Part shown: piece by piece, positions 1-13,400 of the stretch | Layout: each line of letters begins with the position of its first letter | Numbering within the stretch: position 1 is the first letter of the stretch | DNA from: Callaeas wilsoni | Taxonomy: Eukaryota; Chordata; Aves; Passeriformes; Callaeidae | Assembly (NCBI GenBank): GCA_013398955.1 | Contig: VWPU01002156.1 | Location: forward strand, 1-64,000 | Direction of reading: 5' to 3' | Length of the DNA stretch: 64,000 bases | Translations under genes and position numbers: made by a program | Notes under the pieces: model-generated | The model's database searches: none | Told to the model about the DNA's origin: nothing | Seen by the model: only the letters and a program-made list of their open reading frames with translations

Positions 1-608
1 CCTCGTTTGGCTTAATTTCGTTCTCGACCATCCATTTGTAAAAGAGCTCCTCGCAGTTCCCCAGAGTGGAACGCAGCACAAGCCATGGGAGGTGATCCAG
101 TCCCTCTGTTCAGCACTGCTGAGCCCACACTTGGAATATTTTGTCCAGTTCTGGACTCCAGATAGCAAGAGAGACATAGACATACCTGAGAGAGTTCAGG
201 GCATAGCCACAATGATGATTAATGTACTGGAGCATCTGTCATAGGGCAGCTGGAACTATTCAGCCTGGTGAAGAGAAAGCTCAGAGAAGATCCCATCAGT
301 ACCTGAGGGGAGCTTGTAAAGAGGGCACAGAATCTTTCCAGTGATAAGACCAGAGGAAGTGGGCATAAGCTGAAACACAGGAGGTTCCTTCTGAACATCA
401 GGAAATCCTTTTTTTGCTGTGAGAGTGAGTGAGTACTAGAGCAGGTTACCCAGAGAGTTTGTGGAGTCTCCATTAAGGGAGATCTTCAAAAGCTGTCTGG
501 ACATGGTCCTGGGGAGCCGGCTCCAGGAGGCCCTGTGTAAGCAGGGAGTTTGGATCAGATGGTCTGTAGGGGTCCCTTCCAAACAAACATTCTGTGATTC
601 TCTAAGTG
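1..608 (+). repeat. CR1 LINE, 3' portion, degenerate
   Basis: Noncoding remnant of an avian CR1 retrotransposon in + orientation. It shows the usual CR1 3'-end order: wording like 'ctggagcatctg', 'ttcagcctggtgaagag', then a decayed 'aggtcccttccaaac' and the terminal 'attctgtgattctct' octamer-type repeat near 590-605. Frames are broken throughout. The left edge runs off the window. Assignment rests on recognising the family from memory; the exact subfamily is not determined. Confidence 0.8.
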
Positions 609-1370
609 CTGACAGCAGCACTTGAGGCAAGGAGAGTTCTTGATTTTTGTAATTTTTTTCTCATGGAACCCTAGATTCGTCTGTCATTTTAGAAGAAATG
701 AGTCTACCACTTTGTTTTCCTCCTTCTTAACCTAGAGTTTGAGATTTTTTGGCTGCACAGTAGGTCAGTAGTTCTTTTCTTCAAAAAGAAAGTCAAAGAG
801 AGGTGATTTCCTTTGTCTTTGCAGAGTGTACTTAGGTCTGTTGCCAGGGATACTTAACCGGGATAAAACCAATATGAATTCACCCTCTTTTGGGTGAAAG
901 GTGACCTGGACTGTTGTCCACTTCCTGAACAATTTCTGTATTAGGTGGTGATGCACCAGATGGGCAGATCATTCCTTCTCCTGCAACAGCCTTAATTTTC
1001 GAAAGAATTCCCTAGATGAATCTGCTTAGACTAGGCAGGCTGAATGTCAAGTGAATGGAGATGCATTTCTTACCGGTTATTTACATGATCCTTGGAAGGT
1101 AAAACACTTGTGTGGGTTGGATTGCCCTCAGCAGCGTTTTAGGTACACTTATCTTTCTCTTCGTTATAGGAAATGTACGCAACTTATCTTAGTAAAACTG
1201 CATCAACTTTCTCCATTGTTCAGGAAAGTAACACTTAGACAAAGCAATACTTCACCTGAATACAAGTGAGAAAAGCTGAATAACATTATTAACTCTGACA
1301 CAAATGCTAACAAACTATTAAAAGAGCATCTTTACTTGAAGTATATATATATTTTTTTATTTTATGACAG
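609..1370. other. Upstream flank of IL31RA, nothing recognised
   Basis: AT-rich DNA between the CR1 copy and the first coding exon of IL31RA. A good splice acceptor (pyrimidine tract then 'gacag') ends at 1370, so any transcription start and 5' noncoding exon must lie in this stretch or further upstream. I see no convincing core promoter or CpG island. Short frames here, such as 1051-1269, show no family resemblance. Confidence 0.5.
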
Positions 1371-1452
1371 CATTTTCTGCCCATACTTACTGAGAAGGAA
1401 ATGTTCAGCAATTTGATTTGGATGTTTGTCCTGCTCTGCAGCTCTGTAGCAG
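1371..1452 (+). CDS. IL31RA: IL31RA coding exon 1: 5' UTR end and signal peptide
   Basis: Acceptor at 1369-1370, 30 nt of 5' UTR, then ATG at 1401-1403. Encodes M-F-S followed by a hydrophobic run (WMFVLLCSSVA), a typical signal peptide, and stops after one base of codon 18 at the donor 'gtatgt' (1453). Ending in phase 1 after the signal peptide is standard for this receptor family. The start is chosen because it is the only in-frame ATG giving a secretion signal. Confidence 0.85.
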
Positions 1453-4400
1453 GTATGTTTCTGGATTATTAGCACCTGTTGTGCCATAAGAAATGTTTCC
1501 AAAAGGTAACACCCTCCAAATGAGATTTTGAAGAGTTCTGAAAGCAGGAGAAATACATTTTAAAAGTAGAAGTTAGTAGCTAATTGACTTAGTGTATAGT
1601 ATATATATAAAAATTATTTATGGTAGTCTTGATGTCCTCTTGTTGACAGATCCATTTATGAAATTTATTTACTTCATAATTTCAAATTAATGAAATTTGG
1701 CTTCAAGAATGAAGTAGCAGAAAAAAACTCCTAACAAAACCAGTTAGTTCCTTTCAGGACTCTAATGGGTGATTCTTGCACTGTTTGGTAACTCTGAGCT
1801 GAATTCATTCATTGAGCCCACTTAGATGTTCTTCTTTTACATGTATTTTGTATACAATTCCTGCATTCTGTCTGGGAATATAAATTCTAAGAGGTGTACA
1901 AACACTAATGAGATATTGAAATGCATTGCAGCTTAGCTGTAAATTTTAGCCTTACTGATTTAATGTATTTTTGGATATTGTAAGTAGTAATGATAAATGC
2001 ATGTAAATTACATGCATATTTTTTACATATAGGAATATTTTATAAAAACAGGCTTAAAGTACAAGACTTTCTTTTCTTCATTTAGGGCTATTTAAAAAGT
2101 ATCTGAGCAGAAACTTCCTCATTATTTCTGTGAAGTTGTTGAAACGTCACTCTAATGTAATACCTGTTGTAATACAGTAATTAATGTGAACTGCATTTTC
2201 AAACAGCAATGTCTGATTTGAATGACTAACCAGGCATTTTATTTGAATTCTGTATGAAAAAATTAATTAAATAATCTGTAGACAACAAAGCAACTTACCA
2301 TTTTCCCCCTAGTATTTAAAGAGGAATTTGGCTATGTGATGTCTTTGATTTTGTTTTTAGATGAAAATTTTGTCAGAGATGCTGACATTTTTCCTTCATC
2401 TCCTGAAATTGAAAGAGGATCCACCCTGGAACTATCCTGTGTTCTTAGAAAGAGCTACATGCCTCAGAGAAATGCAAGCCACATCATCTGGAAGCTGAAT
2501 GATGAATTGATTCCTCCAGAAAACTGCAACATTGTGAATGAGACTGTATCGAATATAACCATCCATAATTTCACTTACAGCACAGCTTATGTGAAATGTT
2601 TCATGAAATACTTTGACAAGGAACTACTTTTGATTCATACAGAAGTTAAATCTGGCTGTAAGTAGAAAGGCAGAAAAAATAACACTTTTTAATAGCTAAC
2701 TATGATTTTACTTTTAAAACAGCTGGTTTTGGTTGTGACATTTTAAAACACATATATTCAACATTTTAAAATATATATACACACATATGTGTATATATAG
2801 AGAGAGTTTCTTTTTTTTCCCCTGAAATAAAGCATGAAATTACCAGCATTCCTTACTGCCACAGGTCTGTAACCTCTCTGACCCTGACTTTTGCCCAAAT
2901 GAAATTTTCAGTTGAGTTCCAAAGGTATACTGGGTCTGTCCCTTTGGTTATGTCTTCTTTCTAGCCTAGCCAGCTTTAGCTTTCTCCAGAGAGGATTTCC
3001 TCTCTAATCCTCTCTTCTAAAGAAATTACAATTACACTCTTTTATGGAGAGTGTTAAAGTATGTATATGAATTTTCTAATTTATTAAACAGATTAAGCCT
3101 AGATTATACTAACGTATGCCTGGGGGTCCCATTCTAATAAAGAAGTAATAAAAGCAAGACATCTGTAGAAAAAAATCCAGCAAAAGGTCTTGCTTGTCTG
3201 TAAAGCTTAATGTGCTGTAAGCTTGCTGATAAAAGAAAGATCTTTTGAGAATTCTATTAGATGAAACAGAAAAATACTGTTTTGAAAAGAAGACTTTTTC
3301 AACCAGTTTATTTCACTGGGCACAGTTCTCTTCCAATTTCTTCTAACCAGTGAAGAAATTGAGCTGTAACAAAAAAGTCTTTCAGGGTGTTATATTTTTA
3401 TGGATGACTTCAGACTACAGAGCTTGCAGAAGATTGTTTCCTTTGTGCTATCTTGCTTATAACATAAAGAGAGTCCAGAATTAGTGATCTCTTTGAGATC
3501 TGTTTCCGAGGAACTTGTCTTCTGCAGTCTTGAGACAGTGCAGGTTTCTCAGATTTGGGTTTTTCATAGGGTAAACAATTAGATATTCTGAGAGAGAACC
3601 AAAAGGAGTTTTATCTGTCTTTTTTTTTTTTTTTTTTTTTTTTGGTGCTTTTGCTGTTTCTTTGTTTTCTTCTTACTTTCTGGGTTCACCTTAAACTACA
3701 GGTGTGTTGAAGAGAGGAGACAAGGTATGTGTATACTTAGATGTTCAAGACAGTGTATGCAGTGGTTTGATATGTGATAGTTAAAGAGTTACTGCCTTTA
3801 GGCACACTTAATAAAGTATTTCTGAGAAGTAGTTGGAGAAAATCTCGCTGTCTCCTCAGGGTCAGAAAGAGTGGGTTTGATTTTCGTTTTGTGAGGAATT
3901 ATGAGGGCAGTGAGGGATGATAAAATGAAGTGCTGTGAAGACACTGAATGAAGTTTGCCGTAATTGCTTTTTGACCAACAAAATCAGGTGTACATACATG
4001 TACTTATTTGTACTGGATTTTTTTTTTTTTAAACCTTTGTCATTGTAGTTCGTCCAGACATGCCAGAAAATATTTCCTGCATTTATTTCTTTGATGTTAA
4101 CCTTACCTGTACCTGGAACGCAGGAAGAGAAACGAGTTTTAGAACGAACTATACTCTTCACCGAAAACTGTAAGTACAAGAGATACTGGGAACTGGGTTG
4201 CTGCGCTGTGACAAACAGCTCTCTTCCTCTCTCATCCTGACTTCTGTTTAAAGAAAACTGAAAATCATCATGGAGATTGGAGTCTTAGCATTTCTCAGTA
4301 AATTAAATTGATTAATTCAGGGTTGGTAATTGTTGAAAATACTTACAGTCTGATACCTTTTCAGTATGCGGTATAAAGGAAATGAGCATTCTCAACCAAT

Positions 4401-7400
4401 ATTCAGTAGACAAATATTTATATCAGAGCTGATATTCACTTGTTCCCTTGAAGTAACATTATTAATAAGATTGAAAGCTGAGTGACGATATGCACAAATG
4501 GAGAATGGATTTTATGCCAGAGTTTCCCAGAAACTTTCTAGGTATGAACTATCCTCATTTTGAGTGGGTAAAAAAGATTACTTCCTCATCTGGTTAAAAA
4601 AATTGCCATCAAAATGCATTACACCACTGCTTTACTGCGGTATTCTGCTTGAGTCCAGTAGCATTTAACCTAGTGACTCTTGGAGTCATAAGGTTTCAGT
4701 GAAAGAATCCAGAATTGTCCTTTTGGATTGCTTGGGAATTTCTAATTACAAATACAAATTATGTGGTCTCATGCTTTTCAATGTAGAAGCACAGATACTT
4801 GGTTCTTTCAATTTCTGTTAGATTTTAAATATTGGTTAGGAGCTTGCTTTTTGATAAGTGCCTGTGAAAATGGTGAAATCAGTGTTGTTCCAAGGCAGAT
4901 CTCATATAGGATTTTGAAGGTGATAGCACAGATTTGTCCCAGATGCACTTGTTGATCTTGTCCTTCATGGTGCTGCTTCTAGTAGTGCTCTTTTTCTGCC
5001 TAACCAAGACTCCAGGTAATATTGTTTCATGAAGAGATTTCTAAAATGCCAAAAGTTGTTCTTGAGAATGGCAAGGAATTCAGACTCTGGAGGTTGCTTT
5101 TTCATATTGTACTAGTGTATAATATATTTTTTATTTAAATTGTAGAGTAGGAAAACCTCTTTAGTTTTATCTCCATTTTAGCTTTGACATTTTAGGCTTC
5201 CACCTTTTTAATGTGGAACTTTCTTACTACTTCTGGTGTTTCTATATTTTATAACTTAGCTGAGTTTGTGAAGCCAGAAGCTAAAATAGCCATTGAAAGC
5301 ACGTTTCAATATTATTCCTTGCACAGACTTTTTATTAAACACAGAGTGAATTGGATTGCAGAGCTGTTTCCAGCCAAATCTAAACATTAGTTTTAATTCA
5401 GATATCTCCCTAGCTGAGTTTAGCATATGAGTACAAAAGCACTGGTACAATGAGGCAGGGAAATTAGGAAAGAGTGTTCGTTTGCACAAACATGTCATTT
5501 AAAGATGTTCACTGGTAAAAAAGTCTTGCAACCTCAAAGACATATAAGTAATAACCTAACAATTTGTTTGAATTATTCTAAGAAAATCCTCTAGTTTCTA
5601 ACTACTTTTATTTTTCTCTTTTTTAGGATGAGTTCTCCAAATACAGTTGCCTCCTGCCAGAATACAACAGAGTCATGTTCATTTTTTTATCCAGAGAATG
5701 ATTATAGTAATGATTTTTGTTTTCAGGTGGAAGCTAAAAATGTTTTGGGTGAATCCTTAACAGAGTGTGTTCCTATACCTTTGGAAAAAATAGGTAATTA
5801 AAAAAGAATTAATAAATATTTACTTTATGACCTTTCCACATAAAATTCTTCAAACTGGTTGGTGTTACAGCAGTAATTTTCAGCAGTTTCTTGATCTTAC
5901 TGCAAAGTGGTAAAAAATGACAGGGTGTTGTTTCCATGCTATAAAAAACCTAAATATTTCTTTAAGCTAATGTCTGATGTATCCATTATAAATTACTATG
6001 TTTTTAATTATTGAGAAGTAAAGGCCATACATTAAAACTTTTTGTCAACCTAATTGGTACTCAGACTGTAATTTAATATTTCTGAGTGGTACCAAATATC
6101 AATGCAACACCTGGCTGTAATGAATAATGATATTATAATTTCTCAAGGGCCACCCACTCTGCTATTCTACTTTCTGGTTAGGAATGTTAAAAAACCCCAC
6201 CTGTTCTATGTGCAGTAATGATTGCACACAAGAGCAATAATAATATTTTGTCTACCTCTTCTCCTTCTGTCCTGTGCTTTTCCTCTGTTCATTTTGGTGG
6301 TGGAGTTAATCAATAACGTTTATAACTGACTACTTTTTGCTGCGGCACTTGTCGTCAGTCATATCCTTTATTCCTGTGTTCAGACCTGCTGTGACTCCTC
6401 ATTACTCTCCATGTTCTCTATGCCAGACATGTCTTTTCTCATTGCTAGTCCATTCTTTTCCCATCATCTCCTTTACGCTTCTCTCCCCCTCAGATCCTTT
6501 TCAGTTGAATTCTTTCCTCATCTGCAGTTCAGTCTTGTCTTTGGCATCCCAGCTCTGCTTCATTTGTTTTCCCTGCTGTTGTCTCTGGGTAATATTTTTG
6601 AGTACTGATACAAGTGAAAGACATCCACGCATCTATTTGAGAGCAGGTTTGTGAGTAGAATCACAGAATTACAAGAAAGGCTTGGGTGGGCCTTCCACGA
6701 GACCAGGTTGTTCAAAGTCCCATGTAATTAAATCAGTTATGTGTGCAATTTCTCTTACAGATAACTTCCCGTATATAGAATTATGTCTATAAAAGAAACC
6801 ATCACATGAATACTCTGATAGGATGTGTGTTATTGGGATAAGGATTTAACTTCTTGGAACACACACAGACAGAGAAATTCGGAACTTTTACAGAAGCATT
6901 TTCCGCTCTTAATGTTTTTGTTTCTTCATTCTAGAGAAATTTGCCCCTCCTGAAATACTCTCAGTTAAAAAAATCCTTGGTGTAAAGCAGTTACTTACAG
7001 TAACCTGGAAAATGCCTGAGAAGATTATCCCTTCAAAACATATAATTTGCCAGGTTCAATACAGAAACTTGTATTCAAACTTTACAGTAAGTTACATAAT
7101 TTTTCTTCTGAATGGCAGTTTCTTTGTGACTGACTTCTTTATATTATAAGAATTTAAGTAGAAAAAAGGGGATAAGTTATTTGAAATAATGATTATAACC
7201 TTGTTATTTTAGTGGAATGTTATCAGGGGTGCGTGATCTTAACACAGTTTGGTTTTCTAGGGCTAACTGTCCTCTTTCTTTTGATCATTATCTGTTTTGG
7301 TACATACCATGCTTCTCAGTATTATTCTGTGAAAGGATGAGGAATGACCCTAGGCCAAGGGATTACACATGCAGTCAGTCACAGTATCTTATTTTACCCT

Positions 7401-10400
7401 TGCATTCTGGTGTTGAAAACAGCACTCACTCAAAACCACAGTATTTGAATCTGATTAAAGTGGAATAATGTTAAATTTATTTTACAGTGAATGAAAATAA
7501 AAATTTCACAAGATGGAAAATAAGGGAAGTTATTTTCTTAGTTTGTCTTTCTGACACTTAAAGGGAATGATTGTAAAAAACCCCAGTATTTGCATATTTC
7601 AGATGATCTATTCCTATGGTCCTCAATATGGAAGGGATTGTGTTTGTAGTTTTACTGTTTCTTCTACCAAATTAAAGAACTGGCCAAGTTTCTTGGATTG
7701 TTTTTTTAAGTTCATTGAACTGAGATGTCCGCCTTGACCTTACTATTGTACGCACTACATGTACAATTTTGGGAGAGAAAAATTCATCAAGCTAGTCATC
7801 AGAGCTTTGAAAAAGTTTCTAATACTAAAGATGTTTCTAACTAGCATCCTTCTCACATTCTCAAACATCATTACTGTAGATATAACATACTAATTCTTGG
7901 ATTCAGGATATAATATTCAGGATGATTGGATGGGCAGGATGGCTCAGGTCCAGTTGGGGTATTAGAAATGGAACTATTAATTGTTTAAAAGACCTGTTTG
8001 AGATGTTTATCCCTTTGGAGTCAAGGCACTGGTTTCCTTGTGACACTTACATGCTATCAGGTCCTTTCCAAATGTTGAAAACGTTTGGAAAGAACCTCAT
8101 AGTCCTTGGAGGGCTACAGCTTTATTGTGTATTGTGTCTATTTTTCAGCACCTGCATTAGAAATCACCTGTCTGGTGTTTTTTGCTATCAAATACAGTCT
8201 ATGTCCATTTGCTTCCTCAGCTCACACCTGCATTTTCATACAGACATCCCAGAAAAAACAGTAGCTATCCATGACTAGCAAACACATAGGAGCTGTTTCT
8301 CTGTCAGCACATATATGCAAAAAGCCCTCCCAAAACCAACCCCCAAATAAACCTAACTAAAAATGTTTGAGCAAATGACAAATATATTCTTGGCCTTTAA
8401 ACTCATCTGACCAAAGCAGTCTAAATAGTTTGTGTGAACAGTTTTTACTGAAAGAAAAACATGTGACCTGTTTTTGTACTTGCATATACTAAATTTCTCC
8501 GAAGTCTCTAATTATAATGCGATATTGGTAACAGCCTTTTGGCAAGTAACTAAAACCTAGTATGAGGTGTCTCCAATTCTATGTCAGTTCTGCCAAAGGT
8601 TGCTAATAGTTTTGGAGCCATTTTTGTTGTAGGTTCGTTGCAGACTCTGTCACCCACAGTGTTTTGGAGAGCCCTGAATTCATTCTCATAGAAGCAGGTA
8701 TTTTTTGACAGTGTGTTTCTTGAGATAAGAACAGGCTAAAATCTTCAGTTACATTAGACGGTGCACTTCCCATTATGGTGTTCATATGAGTGGGTGTCTG
8801 CATTTTGTATTGTTAGAGACTGATTCACTTTTCATTGGAAGGTTCAATTGGTGGAAGCCAAGAATTTTTTCACTGTGTTTTAGCCCTGTTGTTGTGAGTG
8901 TTGAAGTGAGTGAGGTTCCTTTTTGTACAAAGAAATAACTCACATTGTCATTACTTTTCTGAAAAGAAAAAAATCATTTATTTCTCGTACTCCTGTCTTC
9001 CTTCACCGCTTACAGGCTTTATCTTATTTTTTACCTCTCAGTACCAGAATTTTTGTCTTTTCATTGGCTTTTCATTTTAATCCTATGCTGATAATCTTTG
9101 GGACAGCCCACAGCCACACTGTTGTATGGCTAGGAGCTAGAAGGCCTTGTAACTCAGAAAAGATAAACAAGACAGGAAACCAGTACACAGCTGACTCACA
9201 AACTGCGAGGGAATCACTGCTTCCCCCAGGATGCTACTGTGGAACATTATTGTAGTAATGCTTTAAGCAATAACCACTTGCTTCCCACCAGTGGGAACTG
9301 CATTCCTCCAGCAGCTCCTGTGCACAGCTGCTCTAGAATCTCATGTGAGCTGCACACTGTTCAAGCCACAGGTTAGTCAGTAGAGACCCAGTTTGGGATC
9401 AAGTTTTTCAAACTCTGGAGTTTTACAGGAAAAACAAAGGTGCTACCACTTCAGAAAAATGAAGTGTAAAACAAGCAATCTTGAGTTTCAGAGGAGTAAG
9501 GTGGGATACACAAAAACTGCATCTTTTGTGGTTTTTTTAGAAAATAAGTCATATATCTGCATGCAATTTTAAATCAAATAATTTTTGTTCATGTACCTAT
9601 TTTCAGGAATTTGTCAATGTCTCACTGAATTCTAACAAGGGTATAGGATCATGTAATCTCACAGGTCTGTGGGACTCCACAGACTATTCTATTGCCATTC
9701 GGTGTATCAATAATGAGTCAGCATTTTGGAGTGCATGGAGTGGAGAGAAAAATGGGAGCACGGAGGAAAAAGGTAAGCTACCTACCTGTAAAAATTTTCT
9801 TCTGTTACACTTCGAGGCATTAGGATTTAGTAGGGGAAAACTCTGAGCGTATTATCCATCTATTGAATTCAGAATCCTGTTGCTTAAACAGAACGTGTGT
9901 GTTTTGTTTAAAGATAGAAGAGGAAAACTGAAAGACAACAGCAAGTATTGAAGGAGATTTGAAAAGTGACTCAAACAACACAGCGCTAAGGAAGAAAACA
10001 GATGAGGAGACAGTGAAGAGAGAGAAAGAGTGTAGATGGATATTTAGCAATGCAAAGTAAGATAGTAGCAGAAAAGTAGTGCAGCATGTATGTTCAATGA
10101 ACTAAATTACAGAAATCAAACTGCCAGTTATAAAACAAGAGTAAAAAATCTCTTCTAGGAGACTCTAAGACTTAACAAATAAAAGTGAGCAGCAGGAAAC
10201 TTATGGAAAGAAAGAAATACCTAACCAGGGAAAAAGGGCATAGCACTACAGAAGAGAGAACTTACTTTTAGTAAGTTTCTCTTAGACTCTATGTTTGAAA
10301 CTCTTTGATTGTTTTCGCCATATTAGAGAAAACTTTTGATTGTTTTCACCATATTAAAATATCTTTTTAATATAGCAACAAATTGCAAGTTATTTTTTTG

Positions 10401-13400
10401 TCTTTAAATAGCTCCTTCAGGAAAAGTGGATTTGTGGAGAATAATTGAGTCTTCACACTCATCTAGAAGTAGAACTGTACATCTTGTGTGGAAGGTACAT
10501 AGAGTTTTTGTGAATTGATAATCATATTGGATTCCTGTAGCTGATGTTGTGTTTAAGTATATTAGTGTTGTAGGACATATAACTGCCAGAGGCATTTGCT
10601 GTTATCAGAAAAAAAACCCTCACTGAACTAAACTAGAATTGAAAAGGCTTTTGTTTACTGAATTATAGCTGAATGGAGTTTTGTAATCTGTGTGGAAAGG
10701 GAGCATTTAATTGTGTTTAGATCACTGGAAAATCTCATTGAGAGTCCTTAAACTGCATTTAAATAATCCAGTTTATCAAAGCTGTGTTTAAATTCACTTT
10801 AATCTTCTAGTGAAGTGTCCAAAGGCTCTTTGCATTTCAAATCTTAGTACTTGACTTTTGAAATCCATCAAGGAAGTTGTCGTGGTTGTGTCCTGAAGAT
10901 GGGTTTGAAGAAAATATCTTGCTTTTCTAAATACAGTATAATAGTTTTGTAATTCTGTCTTTAATGCAGCATATATTTTTGCTTGTGCAAATAACACTCT
11001 GAAACACTTACTACCGTGTATTTTTTCAATAGCCACTAAAAAGCTTTCCGCCTTCTGGGAGAATTCTAGGCTACAAAATACAGTATTTTCCAGAAAACAA
11101 GATTGCACATAAAAGGACAAACAACTCTACTGAAAAGAAAATCACCTTACTTTTAAATGAAGAGGCACATATAATATCTGTCACTGCCTATAACTCTGCT
11201 GGAGAATCTCCTGAAGCTATTTTGAGGATTCCATCCACTGATGAAAAAAGTAAGATTTCTCAAGGTCATATTTTTCTCATTAATGAAAAAGTGGTTTTCA
11301 TGACATATGTTTAAGTTCTGATATAGTGGAAGCAGAATTGTGCTCAGGACTTCTGTTGTGTATATCTATGTATATCGTGTCATATTTTGCCATCACATAT
11401 CATATTTCTGTTAAAGACAATTATTGTTGGGGGTTTTGTTTTGGGATGCAGTGGTTAAGATATGAATACTTTGTGATGTCTTATTGAATTTCCATTGTAT
11501 TACTTTCTGAGGCTGGTTTAGGTTTTTTCCTAACTTTGCGTGTCCCAAATAAATTTATGGAATGCTACCCAATTCTTTTGCATCCCTTTGTTAGCTCTTA
11601 AGATTGGTTAGCGCAGGGCACTATTGCAGAGTATTTAACAACATCGTTCAAAGATATGGTAAATAGAAGTCTCTAAGTTGTGTTAGTGGAAGCAGAGAGC
11701 CTTGTGTTATTCTCATTTCATATGCGTTCCCAGAGTACCCATCCCACCCACCGCCAGGGTGAGGAAGCTGGTCTACTCCAGCACAAGAGTTGCTCTTTGG
11801 CTCTTATGTTTAATTCTGATGCTGCTTTGAGCCTTATATTGCAACATCCTGCTGCCTGCCATGATCTGACAGAGAGGTTGTGTTTGACACACTTGAATCA
11901 CTTCTACATCAGTTATTCATGATGTAAGTGCAAGTGTCCCCCTGGAACTGCTCAATCAAATTCCACTTCTAATCAGAAAACTGGTTATGTAGATTTAATG
12001 TAGTTTTGTCATAGAGGTTGTTGACTACCTCCCAATCCACTTTTGCATCCCACCATAAATGTTTTTCTGATTTTTCCATGCTCTAATGTACTTTCCCCCA
12101 CAAGATACATCTGTTTTTTTCTCTGCTTCATCAGGTCTTTTTTGCCTCTGCTTTGCCAGGTTGGGGTTTCAGTCAGACTTTCATTACCTCTGTTCTGCAG
12201 GCTGATGGTTCACCTTTGCTTCAATGTCATTCATGACCTTGCTGACTTGCTTTCCTGTTCTCTTATTGCCTTTATCATCTCAATCAAAACTGCTTATGAG
12301 CTACCTGCAAAATTGGTAGTAACTTGGTTTATAAAATTTTACACATTGTGAAATTTAGATTCTGAAAGAGAGACTGTTTCTTGAATTCTGTATATGTTTT
12401 TCAAGCTTTTATGAAGATAGAATTGCTGATATTTTCTGTTAAATTTTTAGCCTCTCAGATGATTGAATCAGTGATGACCTCTACAACAAATGAAGAAGTG
12501 GTTGTGCAATGGATAACCTCTGAACCAGAAGCAACCAAATATGTGGTTGAGTGGTATGAGGAATTGGAGAGGGACCCTTTTGGTAGATCATGGCAATATG
12601 TATCGAATTCTACAGAGTGGAAAAGTAACAAAAGTATGTTTATCAGTTACAGCTGTAACAATGTACAGATGTACATGCATTTATAGGTAGATTGGAAAGA
12701 ATAAACAAGGATGAGCTCATGCAGCTTTCCTCAGACCATTTTAAACATAACAGTATTATTACATGCTTTATTGAAATCTCTGCAGGTAATGTAAAAGCAT
12801 TTTTTGGTCTTTCAATTTTTCATGCAACATGCAAGGTAGTGTTTACTCCCATATAAGATTAGGCTACAGATTTTGTGTTAAAGCAGTTCTGTGGCTTGAT
12901 ATTACACCAGTAGGGAGGCCTGTGACTGATGTCACTGATGTGACTCTTCTAGCAGAGAAATCTAAAGCTAAAAAACCAAATTTGAATATGGGAAAAGGTC
13001 ATGCTCCTTCATGTGTTTTAGAGAGAGAACATCACAGTCCTCCATGGGTAGCAGGGGGACGGCCTGCCTCACTACGATCTTCACTACAGGTTGCAAAGGA
13101 ATCTTTACATTCCCTGTTCCAGTATGAGTTCCCACCTACAGGAGACAGTCCTCACTGAACTTCTCCAACATGGGTCCTTCCCACTGGCTGCAATTATTCA
13201 CAAACTGCTTCAGTGTGGCTCCCCTGTGAGGTCACATTCTCCTTCAGGCATCCACCTGCTCCAGTGTGGGGTCCTCCACAGGCTGCAGGTGGATGCTCCA
13301 TTGTGACTCATTCACACATCACTGTCCCTTCAACTCAAGTTCACACTGGAGTTCCAGCCTGTCCAGTACATCAGCACAGAAACAGCAGCTCTGCAAGGAG

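Noticed and set aside
4524..4532. Perfect STAT/GAS-like TTCNNNGAA motif in IL31RA intron 3
   Set aside because: A nine-base motif of this kind is expected by chance many times in 64 kb; no clustering with other sites.
7922..8278. 118-residue + strand frame in IL31RA intron 5
   Set aside because: The receptor reads cleanly from exon 5 to exon 6 without it, and it has no receptor-like motif.
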